A DNA stretch of 64,000 nucleotides, from contig NZ_CP152412.1 of assembly GCF_038957035.1 (NCBI RefSeq), positions 7,994,501 to 8,058,500 on the forward strand, read 5' to 3'. The notes below the pieces were generated by a model. The model saw nothing but the letters and a program-made list of their open reading frames with translations. It made no database searches and had not been told where the DNA came from. The translations under genes were made by a program, and so were the position numbers. The first letter of the stretch is position 1. Each line of letters starts with the position of its first letter. This DNA is from Bradyrhizobium sp. B097 (lineage in GTDB: Bacteria > Pseudomonadota > Alphaproteobacteria > Rhizobiales > Xanthobacteraceae). Below, one piece after another: positions 32,649 through 40,054 of this stretch.

Positions 32649-33662
32649 ATGCAGTTCAGTACTCTAGACGACATCCGCAGCTTTTGTCGCGAGCTGCCCG
32701 ACGGCGACGCGGCGAGCGCCGCGGCCGCCACGCTGCGCCAGCAGAACCTGACCAAGCCGCCGGGCAGCCTCGGCCGGCTGGAAGAGGTCGCGATCTGGCT
32801 CGCGCGCTGGCAGCGGCGCGAGATCCCCCGCCTCGACCAGGTCACGATCGCCGTGTTCGCCGGCAATCACGGCATCGCCGAGCGCGGCGTCTCCGCCTTT
32901 CCCTCCGAGGTCACCGCGCAGATGGTGGCGAATTTCGCCGCGGGGGGTGCCGCGATCAACCAGATCGCCAAGCTTGCCGGGGCCGAGCTGCGCGTCGAGC
33001 CGCTCGAGCTCGCACGTCCGACCCGCGATTTCACGATGGCGACCGCGATGGACGGCGCCGATTTCCTCGTCGCCTTCGACACCGGCTGGCGCACGGTGCC
33101 GGAGCGATGCGATTTGCTCGTGGTCGGCGAGATGGGCATCGCCAACACCACGGTCGCCGCCACGCTGTGCGCGGCGCTGATGGGCGGGCGTGGTGCGCGC
33201 TGGGCCGGCCGCGGCACCGGCGTCGACGATGCCGGCCTGCTGCGCAAGCGCACCGTGATCGATACCGCGCTGAAGCTGCATCGCAGCCTGCTTGACGATC
33301 CGCTCGCCGTCGCCGTCGCGCTCGGCGGCCGCGAGCTCGCGGCGATCGCGGGCGCCGTGCTGGCAGCGCGGGCAAGATCGATCCCGGTGCTGCTCGACGG
33401 CTTCGTCGCGACATCGGCGGTGCTGCCGCTGGCGCGGCTTGCGCCCAACGGTCTCGCACATTGCCGCGCCGGGCATGTCTCGGCCGAGCTCGGCCATCGC
33501 CAGTTGCTGCGCGAATTGCAGCTCGCGCCCCTGCTCGATCTCGAGATGCGGCTCGGCGAAGCCTCCGGCGCAGGGGTTGCGATCCTGCTGCTACGCGCAG
33601 CGCTCGCCTGTCATGGCGGCATGGCGACCTTTGCCGAGGCCGGCGTCTCCGGCGCGGGCTGA
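32649..33662 (+). CDS. cobT: nicotinate-nucleotide-dimethylbenzimidazole phosphoribosyltransferase
   Basis: Activates dimethylbenzimidazole to alpha-ribazole phosphate for cobalamin; cytoplasmic. The 337-residue protein shows TKPPGSLGRLEE, FAGNHGIAERGVSAFP, the VGEMGIANTT strand, GRGTGVDD and the catalytic glutamate in the RLGEASGAG segment (normally RLGEGTGA). The ATG at 32649 follows GAGGGAA; the longer frame reads through the intergenic repeat. With cobS and cobC it covers the lower-ligand branch. Confidence 0.95.
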   Translation: MQFSTLDDIRSFCRELPDGDAASAAAATLRQQNLTKPPGSLGRLEEVAIWLARWQRREIPRLDQVTIAVFAGNHGIAERGVSAFPSEVTAQMVANFAAGGAAINQIAKLAGAELRVEPLELARPTRDFTMATAMDGADFLVAFDTGWRTVPERCDLLVVGEMGIANTTVAATLCAALMGGRGARWAGRGTGVDDAGLLRKRTVIDTALKLHRSLLDDPLAVAVALGGRELAAIAGAVLAARARSIPVLLDGFVATSAVLPLARLAPNGLAHCRAGHVSAELGHRQLLRELQLAPLLDLEMRLGEASGAGVAILLLRAALACHGGMATFAEAGVSGAG

Positions 33663-33835
33663 GGCCTCGGAATGGCCGAACAACGCCCAAGAAGGCGGTG
33701 CATATCGTCCATCCAGGTCGACAATCTTCGCGTGCGCAGCATGACCTCTACGCGTTGGAGGCCTAACCTTTGCCCCCGGTGAGGCGCCGTCGGCGCCTCA
33801 GCCGGCTGAACCAGAGACCGGGGAGAAATCGCGTC

Positions 33836-34126
33836 ATGTCGGGAGTCCTCATCAATCTGATCATTCAAGTCATCAGCGGAGCCGTCGGCGGCAATGTCGC
33901 CGCCGGAGCGGCCAAGAACATCGATCTCGGCACGCTCGGAAACACCATCGCAGGCGCCATCGGCGGCGGCGCGGGCGGACAGCTTCTGGGCATGCTGATT
34001 CCGCTGCTCGCCAATTCCGCCGCGACGCCGGACATCGGCAGCATCATCGGACAGGTCGCCGGCGGCGGCGTTGCCGGTGCAGTGCTGACGGCGATCGTGG
34101 GCGCGCTCAAGAACCGGGCAGCCTGA
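33836..34126 (+). CDS. small Gly/Ala-rich hydrophobic protein
   Basis: A 96-residue protein made of hydrophobic glycine-zipper-like stretches (IIQVISGAVGGNVAAGAAKN, IAGAIGGGAGGQLLGMLIP, VAGGGVAGAVLTAIVGAL). GGGGAGAA lies 9 bases before its ATG, and a GAGGCGCC/GGCGCCTC hairpin precedes that. It is probably membrane-associated. Similar proteins are common in Rhizobiales, but I know no function. Confidence 0.7.
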   Translation: MSGVLINLIIQVISGAVGGNVAAGAAKNIDLGTLGNTIAGAIGGGAGGQLLGMLIPLLANSAATPDIGSIIGQVAGGGVAGAVLTAIVGALKNRAA

Positions 34127-34242
34127 GCCCCGCCTGTCACTGCGAAAGGGGCATCGGTCTTAACGATGCCCCATTCCGGCGCGAGCCTTGCGGCTTCGGA
34201 TGCGGCGGGACCTCGACCGCATCGTCGGCAGGGATTGCGCTG

Positions 34243-34665
34243 ATGAAAATGTTTGTCGCGGCGGCGGCCCTCTGCGCAACGATTGGCTGTGCACAAGCCG
34301 ACGTCCGCATCCTCGCCAGCCCCGGCGGCCAGGTCGGTCCGTTCATCGACCTGTTCGACAAGGTGCGCGAGTCAGGCGAGCGCGTGGTGATCGACGGGCC
34401 GTGCCTGTCGGCCTGCACGCTGGTGCTCTCGATGGTGCCGGGCGATCGCATCTGCGTGACGCGGCGCGCCGTGCTCGGCTTCCACGCCGCGCGCTCGATC
34501 GACCGGCGCGGCCGAACCTATGCGGAGCCGGAAGCATCCGAGGCGGTGCTGGAGGCCTATCCGGCGCCGGTGCGCGGCTGGATCGTGCGCCGCGGCGGCC
34601 TGACCTCACGCCTGCTGCTGCTGCGCGGCCGCGAGCTCGCCGCGATTTATCCGCGGTGCAGGTAG
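34243..34665 (+). CDS. periplasmic ClpP-like (crotonase/protease fold) small protein
   Basis: A 140-residue secreted protein: signal peptide MKMFVAAAALCATIGCAQA, then VRILASPGGQVGPFIDLFDK and VVIDGPCLSACTLVLSMVP, a pattern like the Gly-rich oxyanion loop and serine of ClpP-type proteases (serine in CLSAC). LGFHAARSIDRRGRTY resembles the position of the ClpP histidine segment. AGGGA lies 8 bases before the start. It belongs to the small periplasmic proteins related to COG3904. Activity not established. Confidence 0.72.
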   Translation: MKMFVAAAALCATIGCAQADVRILASPGGQVGPFIDLFDKVRESGERVVIDGPCLSACTLVLSMVPGDRICVTRRAVLGFHAARSIDRRGRTYAEPEASEAVLEAYPAPVRGWIVRRGGLTSRLLLLRGRELAAIYPRCR

Positions 34666-34705
34666 CGGCGCGAATTGCGTCTTTCTTCGCGCGGCGAAGC
34701 TACCG

Positions 34706-34818
34706 GACCGTCATCCTGAGGTGCGAGCCCTTGCGAGCCTCGAAGGATGAACGGCCACGAGCCCGGCCGTCGATCCTTCGAGGGCCGCTGAAGAAGCGGC
34801 CACCTCAGGATGACGGTC
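34706..34818. repeat. palindromic intergenic repeat (CCTTCGAG family)
   Basis: GACCGTCATCCTGAGGTG on the left and the inverse ending CACCTCAGGATGACGGTC on the right, with inner CTCGAAGGATGAACGGCC / GATCCTTCGAGG. Confidence 0.85.
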
Positions 34819-34835
34819 CAATCGGTTGTCGCGTG

Positions 34836-35246
34836 TTACATCTGCTGCGGGCAGTTCACCATCCAGGGGATGCCGAACTGATCGACGCACATGCCGAAGC
34901 CGTTGGAGAAGAAGGTCTTGCCGAACGGCATGGTGACCGTGCCGCCTTCGGACAGCGCCTTGAAGCGGCTCGCGGCCTCTGTGGGATCCTCGACCTGCAG
35001 CGAGACGTGAAACCCCTGCGGCTTCTGGAAGTGGCCGGGCGGGGCGTCGGAGGCCATGATGATCTCGCCGTCGATCGAGACCCTGGCGTGCATGATCTTG
35101 TCCTTCCATCCCGGCGGCGTCTGCATCTCCGGATTGCCCTCGCCGTAGGGATAGCTTTCCTCGATCCGCGCACCGAGAACCTTCTGGTAGAAGTTCAGCG
35201 CGGCGCCGCAATTGCCGTCGTAGGAGAGATAGGGGTTGACCTGCAT
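34836..35246 (-). CDS. VOC/PhnB-like glyoxalase-fold protein
   Basis: A 136-residue vicinal-oxygen-chelate protein of the PhnB/YjdN type: MQVNPYLSYDGNCGAALNFYQKVLGA, a MHARVSIDGEIIMASD hairpin, HVSLQVEDPTEAASRF and the FGMCVDQFGIPWMVNC end. GGGAG sits 6 bases ahead of the ATG at 35246. Family members bind small molecules; PhnB-type genes are often regulated by ECF42 sigma factors. It is the last gene of the DoxX-SRPBCC-VOC run. Confidence 0.88.
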   Translation of the reverse strand: MQVNPYLSYDGNCGAALNFYQKVLGARIEESYPYGEGNPEMQTPPGWKDKIMHARVSIDGEIIMASDAPPGHFQKPQGFHVSLQVEDPTEAASRFKALSEGGTVTMPFGKTFFSNGFGMCVDQFGIPWMVNCPQQM

Positions 35247-35280
35247 CACATGCTCCCTGGGCTAGATTTTCGCTTTGACG

Positions 35281-35326
35281 CGATTTCTTCACGCGAACCG
35301 GTAACCACTTCGCCCGAAAACGCTCG
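35281..35326. repeat. dispersed repeat (TTCACGCGAACC family)
   Basis: TTCTTCACGCGAACCGGTAA followed by CCACTTCGCCCGAAAACGCTC, between the VOC and SRPBCC genes. Confidence 0.7.
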
Positions 35327-35863
35327 CTATTTTTCAGTCAGCTTCTTCAGATTGGCGAGACCGACCTCGAAATCCTTGCCGATCATGTGATCCAGGTTCA
35401 TGAACACCTGCATCACCTTCGACATGAAGACGGCCGGACCATACATGGTCCATGTGACGCTGGTCGCATCTCCCTGCGGCAGCATTGTGAACTCGGCGGT
35501 GTTGTGGCCCTCGAACGGCTTGAGGAAGTCGAGCTTGATGACGATCTTCGACGGCGCGGACGATTGCAGGATCTCCATGCGGCCGGTGCCGACATTCTTG
35601 TTGCCGTCCCAGGCATAGACCGCCCCCTGCCCGCGCCCGGCGCCGTCATAGCTACGCTTCATAGCCGGATCCCGGTTCTCGTAGGGCGACCAGACCGTCC
35701 ACTGCCGGAAATCGTCGATCAATGGAAAGATCCGTTCGGCCGGCGCATTGATGCTGGTCGCACGCGTGACGCGGAACGTGCTCGGCTTGGTCGCCGCGAG
35801 GACGAGGATGACGGCAATCGCGACCGCGAGGATGACAGCGATGATGGCAATGGTCTCGAACAT
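35327..35863 (-). CDS. SRPBCC-family (polyketide cyclase-like) membrane-anchored protein
   Basis: A 178-residue protein: one N-terminal membrane helix (TIAIIAVILAVAIAVILVLA) and a START/SRPBCC ligand-binding domain (FRVTRATSINAPAERIFPLI, WSPYENRDPAMKRSY, the VTWTMYGPAVFMSKVMQVF helix). It likely faces the cytoplasm or periplasm as an anchored binding domain. It follows the DoxX gene by 34 bases and precedes the VOC gene by 80, so the three probably share the ECF42-type promoter at 36347-36373. Confidence 0.87.
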   Translation of the reverse strand: MFETIAIIAVILAVAIAVILVLAATKPSTFRVTRATSINAPAERIFPLIDDFRQWTVWSPYENRDPAMKRSYDGAGRGQGAVYAWDGNKNVGTGRMEILQSSAPSKIVIKLDFLKPFEGHNTAEFTMLPQGDATSVTWTMYGPAVFMSKVMQVFMNLDHMIGKDFEVGLANLKKLTEK

Positions 35864-35897
35864 GATGGTCTCCAGGTAGATGAATTGAGAGGATAGC

Positions 35898-36308
35898 TCA
35901 GCGGCGGAACGGAAGCAGCGCGCGCAGATTGCCGTCGCGCAGATAGAGCCCGCCCCACACCATCAGGCCGAGATAGAGCCCGAACAGCGTGTGGCTGAAC
36001 AGCGGGCTGCCGATCCGCACATGGGACGCGATCGCGCCGCCGAGATAGCCGGTGAGCAGGATGGCGCCGAGGATCGAGGTCGGCGGCACCGAGTACAGCA
36101 GCGTGCAGACGATGGTGATGATGCCGAGGCTGCGCGCCAGCGTGTCGCTCGCACCAAAGCCCATCTTGTCCATGGTCTCGGTGACGACAGGCAATGGCAA
36201 CAGCTTGATCGCGCCATCGAACAGCAGGAAAAGGATAACCACGCCGCTCATGACGCGGCCGGTGATGCGGGCGGGCTTTGAGACTTCGGTGTCGACGGTC
36301 GTCGGCAT
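35898..36308 (-). CDS. DoxX-like family membrane protein
   Basis: A 136-residue, four-helix inner-membrane protein of the DoxX-like group: ARITGRVMSGVVILFLLFDG, LGIITIVCTLLYSVPPTSIL, GAILLTGYLGGAIASHVR and LFGLYLGLMVWGGLYLRD. GGAG 6 bases before the ATG at 36308. Family members occur with oxidative or thiosulfate stress systems and are frequent ECF42 partners. It is the first gene of a three-gene run, with TGTCGG-N17-CGTC 39 bases upstream. Confidence 0.87.
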   Translation of the reverse strand: MPTTVDTEVSKPARITGRVMSGVVILFLLFDGAIKLLPLPVVTETMDKMGFGASDTLARSLGIITIVCTLLYSVPPTSILGAILLTGYLGGAIASHVRIGSPLFSHTLFGLYLGLMVWGGLYLRDGNLRALLPFRR

Positions 36309-36346
36309 GGCGGGCTCCGTAAGGCTTGGTGATGCTCTGCCTCCAT

Positions 36347-36373
36347 GACGAACGACGGGGTACAGAGCCGACA
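36347..36373 (-). promoter_or_regulatory. ECF42-type promoter for the DoxX-SRPBCC-VOC operon
   Basis: Leftwards: TGTCGG (36373-36368), 17 bases, CGTC (36350-36347), with GTT before CGTC; 39 bases before the DoxX start. Confidence 0.72.
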
Positions 36374-36476
36374 AGGACGGTGAAGATTTTTCGCAGCCGA
36401 CCAGAGTTGCGAGAGCGACGCACACGTTGATCAGCTCGCCCGGGGCTTACCCCTCTCCCCTACCCTCCCCCGCAAG

Positions 36477-37656
36477 GTAGGGGAATCGCATATGGCTGTG
36501 GAGTGGTGTTGCCAAGCGGTTGGAACTGGATTCTTTGGGTGTCTCTCGATTCCCGAGGGAGACCGGAATGCGCAAGCTCAAGCGCCTGTTTCGTCCGCTC
36601 AAAGACCCGCGCGCCAGCAACACCCGACACGATCTGGTTGAGATTCTCGTCATCGCCTTGGCGGCGACGCTGGCTGGCGCCAAGACCTGCACCGAGTTCG
36701 AGTTCTTCGGCAAAGGCCGAGAGGAGTTGCTGCGGCAATTCCTGGAACTCAGATGCGGTATCCCCAGCCACGACACCTTCAGCAACGTCTTCCGGGTGCT
36801 GGACCCGAAGGGGCTGGAAGCGGTTTTGCGCAAGTTCAGCAAGGGCTTCGGCATCAAGGGAGTAGTCAGCATCGACGGCAAGGCTCTGCGCGGGGCCTAC
36901 GCGCGTGGACGGCAGGCCACGCCGTTGCATATGGTCAACGTCTGGGCCGCAGGCACGCGCATGGCGTTGGCTCAGCGGAAGGCTCCCAACCGCAACGAGG
37001 TTGCCGGCGTTCTCGAAGTCCTTGCCCTTCTCGATCTGGACGGTGCTCTTGTCACCGCAGACGCCTTGCATTGCCGACCCGACACGGCACAACGCATCCG
37101 TGACCGGAAGGGTCACTACGTGTTGGCCATCAAGAGCAATCGCGGTCGGCTGTTCAAAGCCGTCAAGACACTGCTCGACACCGTTCAAAAGCCGATGCGG
37201 GCGAGCCAGCGACCGACATCCGCTCACGGCCGCATTGAGCGCCGGCAGGCCACCGTCGCGCCAGCGCCGAACCTGGCAAAACAATACGACTTCCCTGCTA
37301 TCGCCGCCGTCGGCCGGATCGACAGTTGGCGCGCCAGCGCCGGCAAGGCCGCTAAGCACACGGCCCGATATTTCTTGGCCTCGCGCCTGCTGTCGGCCAA
37401 GAAATTGCTCGACGTCGTGCGCGCCCACTGGGGGATCGAGAACAATCTGCACTGGGTTCTCGACGTTCTGTTCGATGAGGATGCCTGCCGCAGCCGCAAG
37501 GGTCATGCCGCGGAAAATCTCGCGGTCATGCGCAAGCTGGCCATCAATGCCCTGCAGGCAACCCCAGGTCCGTCTCGCATCAGTCACAAAATGCTCCAGG
37601 CCAGATGGAACAACGAATTCTTTCTCTCCGTACTTGGCCATATGCGATAGCCCTAC
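36477..37656 (+). mobile_element. complete ISAs1-family insertion sequence, 1180 bp
   Basis: The ends are inverted repeats, GTAGGGGAATCGCATATGGC against GTAGGGCTATCGCATATGGC. It is flanked by an 8-bp direct duplication CCCGCAAG (36469-36476 and 37657-37664). One intact transposase gene lies inside. The clean duplication argues for a recent insertion. Confidence 0.92.
36568..37650 (+). CDS. ISAs1 family transposase
   Basis: A 360-residue DDE transposase of the ISAs1/H-repeat type: the DUF4338-like N-terminus (RLFRPLKDPRASNTRHDLVE), SHDTFSNVFRVLDP, the first catalytic aspartate in VVSIDGKALRGA, the second in VTADALHCRPD, and the glutamate region AHWGIENNLHWVLDVLFDED. The ATG at 36568 follows GAGGGAGA; an in-frame TTG at 36520 would add 16 residues. 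It ends six bases before the element's right end, inside the inverted repeat. Confidence 0.95.
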   Translation: MRKLKRLFRPLKDPRASNTRHDLVEILVIALAATLAGAKTCTEFEFFGKGREELLRQFLELRCGIPSHDTFSNVFRVLDPKGLEAVLRKFSKGFGIKGVVSIDGKALRGAYARGRQATPLHMVNVWAAGTRMALAQRKAPNRNEVAGVLEVLALLDLDGALVTADALHCRPDTAQRIRDRKGHYVLAIKSNRGRLFKAVKTLLDTVQKPMRASQRPTSAHGRIERRQATVAPAPNLAKQYDFPAIAAVGRIDSWRASAGKAAKHTARYFLASRLLSAKKLLDVVRAHWGIENNLHWVLDVLFDEDACRSRKGHAAENLAVMRKLAINALQATPGPSRISHKMLQARWNNEFFLSVLGHMR

Positions 37657-37845
37657 CCCGCAAGGGGGGAGGGAGCCTGACCATCGTGCTCGCCTCACAC
37701 AATCGGCTGGCGACGTTCGTGCTCTTACGTGAGGGAAGCCACCGGCAGAGGGGTTCCCTCTCCCCTTGGGGGAGAGGGTTAGGGAGAGGGGTGCCACACG
37801 GGAAGTTTCTCAACGTGCACTCGAACGAGGCACGACCAGCGACCG

Positions 37846-39117
37846 CTACTTCGCCTTCACATTGCGCGGCTGGCTGTCACGCATCAGGCGGTCGATATGC
37901 ATGCGGATATGGGCGGCTTCGGCAGTGGTGTTGGCGAGCGCGATGGCACGGTCGAAGGTGACGCGGGCCTCCTCGTTGCGGCCGAGCTGCATCAGGAAGG
38001 CGCCGCGCACGCCGAAATAATGGAAATAATTGGAGAGTCGCGGGGCTAAGGGCTCGATCATCTCGAGCGCGGCTTGCGGCCCCTTCACCTTGGAGACCGC
38101 AACAGCGCGGTTGAGCGTGATCACCGGCGACGGCTGCATGATCTCGAGCGCGCCATAAAGCAGGTCGATCTGGGTCCAGTCGGTATCCTCGGGCTTTTCC
38201 GCGCGGGCGTGGAGTGCGGCGATCGCGGCCTGCACCTGATAGGGCCCGCTGCGGCGATGGCGCATCGCCTTGTCGATCAGCGCGAGGCCTTCGGCGATCA
38301 GCTTCTGGTTCCACAGGCTGCGGTCCTGGTCGTCGAGCAGGATCACCGCGCCATCCGTGTCGAACCGCGCGGCGGCGCGGGCGTGCTGCAACAGCAGCAG
38401 CGCCGTCAGCCCCATGATCTCCGGCTCGCTCTGGAATAGCCGCAGCAGTAGACGGGCCAGCCGGATCGCCTCCTCGCACAGCGGCGAGCGGATCTGCGCG
38501 GTGTCGCCGCTCGCCGAATAGCCCTCGTTGAAGATCAGATAGATCATCGCTGCGACCGAGACGAGCCGCTCGCTGCGCTCGACCGCGCCCGGGGTCTCGA
38601 ACGGCACATTGGCGTCGGCGACGCGCGTCTTGGCCCGCGTGATGCGCTGCTCCATCGCGGCTTCCGAGACCAGGAAGGCGCGCGCGATCTGCTTCACTGA
38701 CAGCCCGGAGACGATGCGCAGCGCGAGCGCGATCTGCTGGGTCGCCGGCAGATCCTTGTGGCAGCAGATGAACAACAGCCGCAGGATGTCGTCGCGGTAG
38801 TGCGAACCGTCGAGCCGCTCGGCGAGCTCTTCCTCGGCGTCGCCGAGATCGGAGATCGCCTGGTCGTCGTCGGGCAACGCCTCCTGCTTCTTGCTGCGCC
38901 TGATGTCGTCGATCGCGACATTGCGGCCGACCATGATCAGCCACGCCGCGGGATCGCGCGGCGGGCCGTTCTGTGGCCAGCTCTTCAGCGCCCGCAGGCA
39001 GGCGTTCTGGAAAGCTTCCTCGGCGGTATCGAGATTGCGGAAGTAGCGCAGCAGGGCGCCAACCGCCTGGGGACGCGCCGACGTCAGCGCGGCATCGATC
39101 CAGGCGGTGTCGGTCAT
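37846..39117 (-). CDS. ECF42-group RNA polymerase sigma factor with C-terminal TPR-like domain
   Basis: A 423-residue sigma factor, much longer than ordinary ECF factors (about 190). Sigma-2 (LRYFRNLDTAEEAFQNACLRALKSWP, LIMVGRNVAIDDIRRSK in parts) and sigma-4 (QQIALALRIVSGLSVKQIARAFLV in part) are followed by a roughly 230-residue helical domain with SNYFHYFGVRGAFLMQLGRNEEAR, typical of group ECF42. The gene for a DGPF protein ends 2 bases upstream, the standard ECF42 pairing. No anti-sigma factor gene is present. It starts at ATG 39117, with GTG 39123 as alternative. Confidence 0.92.
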   Translation of the reverse strand: MTDTAWIDAALTSARPQAVGALLRYFRNLDTAEEAFQNACLRALKSWPQNGPPRDPAAWLIMVGRNVAIDDIRRSKKQEALPDDDQAISDLGDAEEELAERLDGSHYRDDILRLLFICCHKDLPATQQIALALRIVSGLSVKQIARAFLVSEAAMEQRITRAKTRVADANVPFETPGAVERSERLVSVAAMIYLIFNEGYSASGDTAQIRSPLCEEAIRLARLLLRLFQSEPEIMGLTALLLLQHARAAARFDTDGAVILLDDQDRSLWNQKLIAEGLALIDKAMRHRRSGPYQVQAAIAALHARAEKPEDTDWTQIDLLYGALEIMQPSPVITLNRAVAVSKVKGPQAALEMIEPLAPRLSNYFHYFGVRGAFLMQLGRNEEARVTFDRAIALANTTAEAAHIRMHIDRLMRDSQPRNVKAK

Positions 39118-39119
39118 GC

Positions 39120-39488
39120 TCACGCCTTCGTACCCCCCTGATTGAAGTAGCCGACCGGGCGGATCTCATAGGTGCCGCCGGGATTGGCCTCGCCGAGGTC
39201 GCGCGCGATGTCGAGCACCTCGTCGAGGTTCTTGCCCTCGACCAGATAGAAGCCGAGCAGCTGCTCCTTGGTTTCGGCGAACGGGCCATCGAGCACCAGC
39301 GGCGGGTTTTCCTTGCGCAGCGTGGTCGCCGCGGTGGTCGGCAGCAGCCGCGCCACCGGGCCGAGCCGGCCCTGCTTGGCGAGCTTGTCCTGCACGACCG
39401 ACAATTTCTGCATGACCGAGGTGTCGTGCTCCTTGCTCCAGGAACCGACCATGTCTTCGTCATGATAGCAGAGGATGGCGTACAGCAT
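39120..39488 (-). CDS. DGPF (YCII-related) protein paired with the ECF42 sigma factor
   Basis: A 122-residue DGPF protein: MLYAILCYHDEDMVGSW, helix VMQKLSVVQDKLAKQG, the signature VLDGPFAETKEQLLGFYLVE and GTYEIRPVGYFNQGGTKA. GGAGGTG is 8 bases before the ATG at 39488, which rejects a longer start. It is the first gene of a two-gene operon with the sigma factor, and carries an ECF42-type element 28 bases upstream, so the operon is probably autoregulated. Biochemical role of DGPF proteins is unknown. Confidence 0.92.
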   Translation of the reverse strand: MLYAILCYHDEDMVGSWSKEHDTSVMQKLSVVQDKLAKQGRLGPVARLLPTTAATTLRKENPPLVLDGPFAETKEQLLGFYLVEGKNLDEVLDIARDLGEANPGGTYEIRPVGYFNQGGTKA

Positions 39489-39515
39489 CGAAAAGGCACC
39501 TCCGTTCATTGCAAG

Positions 39516-39542
39516 AACGAACGATTATGCCCGCTGCCGACA
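39516..39542 (-). promoter_or_regulatory. ECF42-type promoter for the DGPF-sigma operon (autoregulation)
   Basis: Leftwards: TGTCGG (39542-39537), 17 bases, CGTT (39519-39516). The last base differs from the CGTC of the other five sites; GTT precedes it as in three others. Confidence 0.65.
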
Positions 39543-39677
39543 GGTGGAGCGAAAGAAATTTAAGTTCCGGATGTCGGCGATGGATTTGGCCGACGCTTCA
39601 TGGCGGGCCGCGACAGACTGAAGGCTGAGGCCACAGCGATGGCGTGTCAGGTCATCGCCGTGACGACGATGCTGCGA

Positions 39678-39965
39678 TCACCAATAGACACCGTAACGGG
39701 CGGCGATCCGGCGCGCCTTGGCCTCGTCGCTCTCGCGTCGGCTGGTCTGGCTCCGCTTCGCCGGACGCGACGCCTGCGGTCGGGAGGCCTCGGCCGGCTG
39801 CGCCTGCGACGGCGCCGGCTGGACTTCGGCCGCAGCGGGCGCAACGGCCGGTTGCGCCTGGGCGGGCGTGTCGGCATTTGCGAGCACGAGGCCGCGGCTC
39901 TGGCCGGCGTGCGCGGTGGTGGCAGCGGCTGCGATGAAAGCCGCGGTCAAGATCAGCTTGCGCAT
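39678..39965 (-). CDS. small secreted Ala/Pro/Gln-rich protein
   Basis: A 95-residue protein with a signal peptide (MRKLILTAAFIAAAATTAHA), a low-complexity middle (AQPAVAPAAAEVQPAPSQAQ) and a basic C-terminus (RRESDEAKARRIAARYGVYW). GGGGAGAA precedes the ATG at 39965. Proteins with this architecture are common in Bradyrhizobium and lack a known function. It is divergent from the GhrA-type gene. Confidence 0.72.
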   Translation of the reverse strand: MRKLILTAAFIAAAATTAHAGQSRGLVLANADTPAQAQPAVAPAAAEVQPAPSQAQPAEASRPQASRPAKRSQTSRRESDEAKARRIAARYGVYW

Positions 39966-40054
39966 GGAAGTTCTCCCCGGTTGATGGCAGGAGACTAGGG
40001 AGCGGGCCATACCCGCTCTGTGATGCATATCACATTGATATTGGAGGTATCCAG

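Larger units (their letters stand above)
36441..37795. repeat. CT-rich palindromic repeat split by the ISAs1-type element
   Basis: The left flank 36441-36476 (CGGGGCTTACCCCTCTCCCC ... CCCGCAAG) and right flank 37657-37795 join into a repeat like the one between ruvA and ruvC (48796-48994) when the IS and one 8-bp duplication are removed. Confidence 0.75.
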
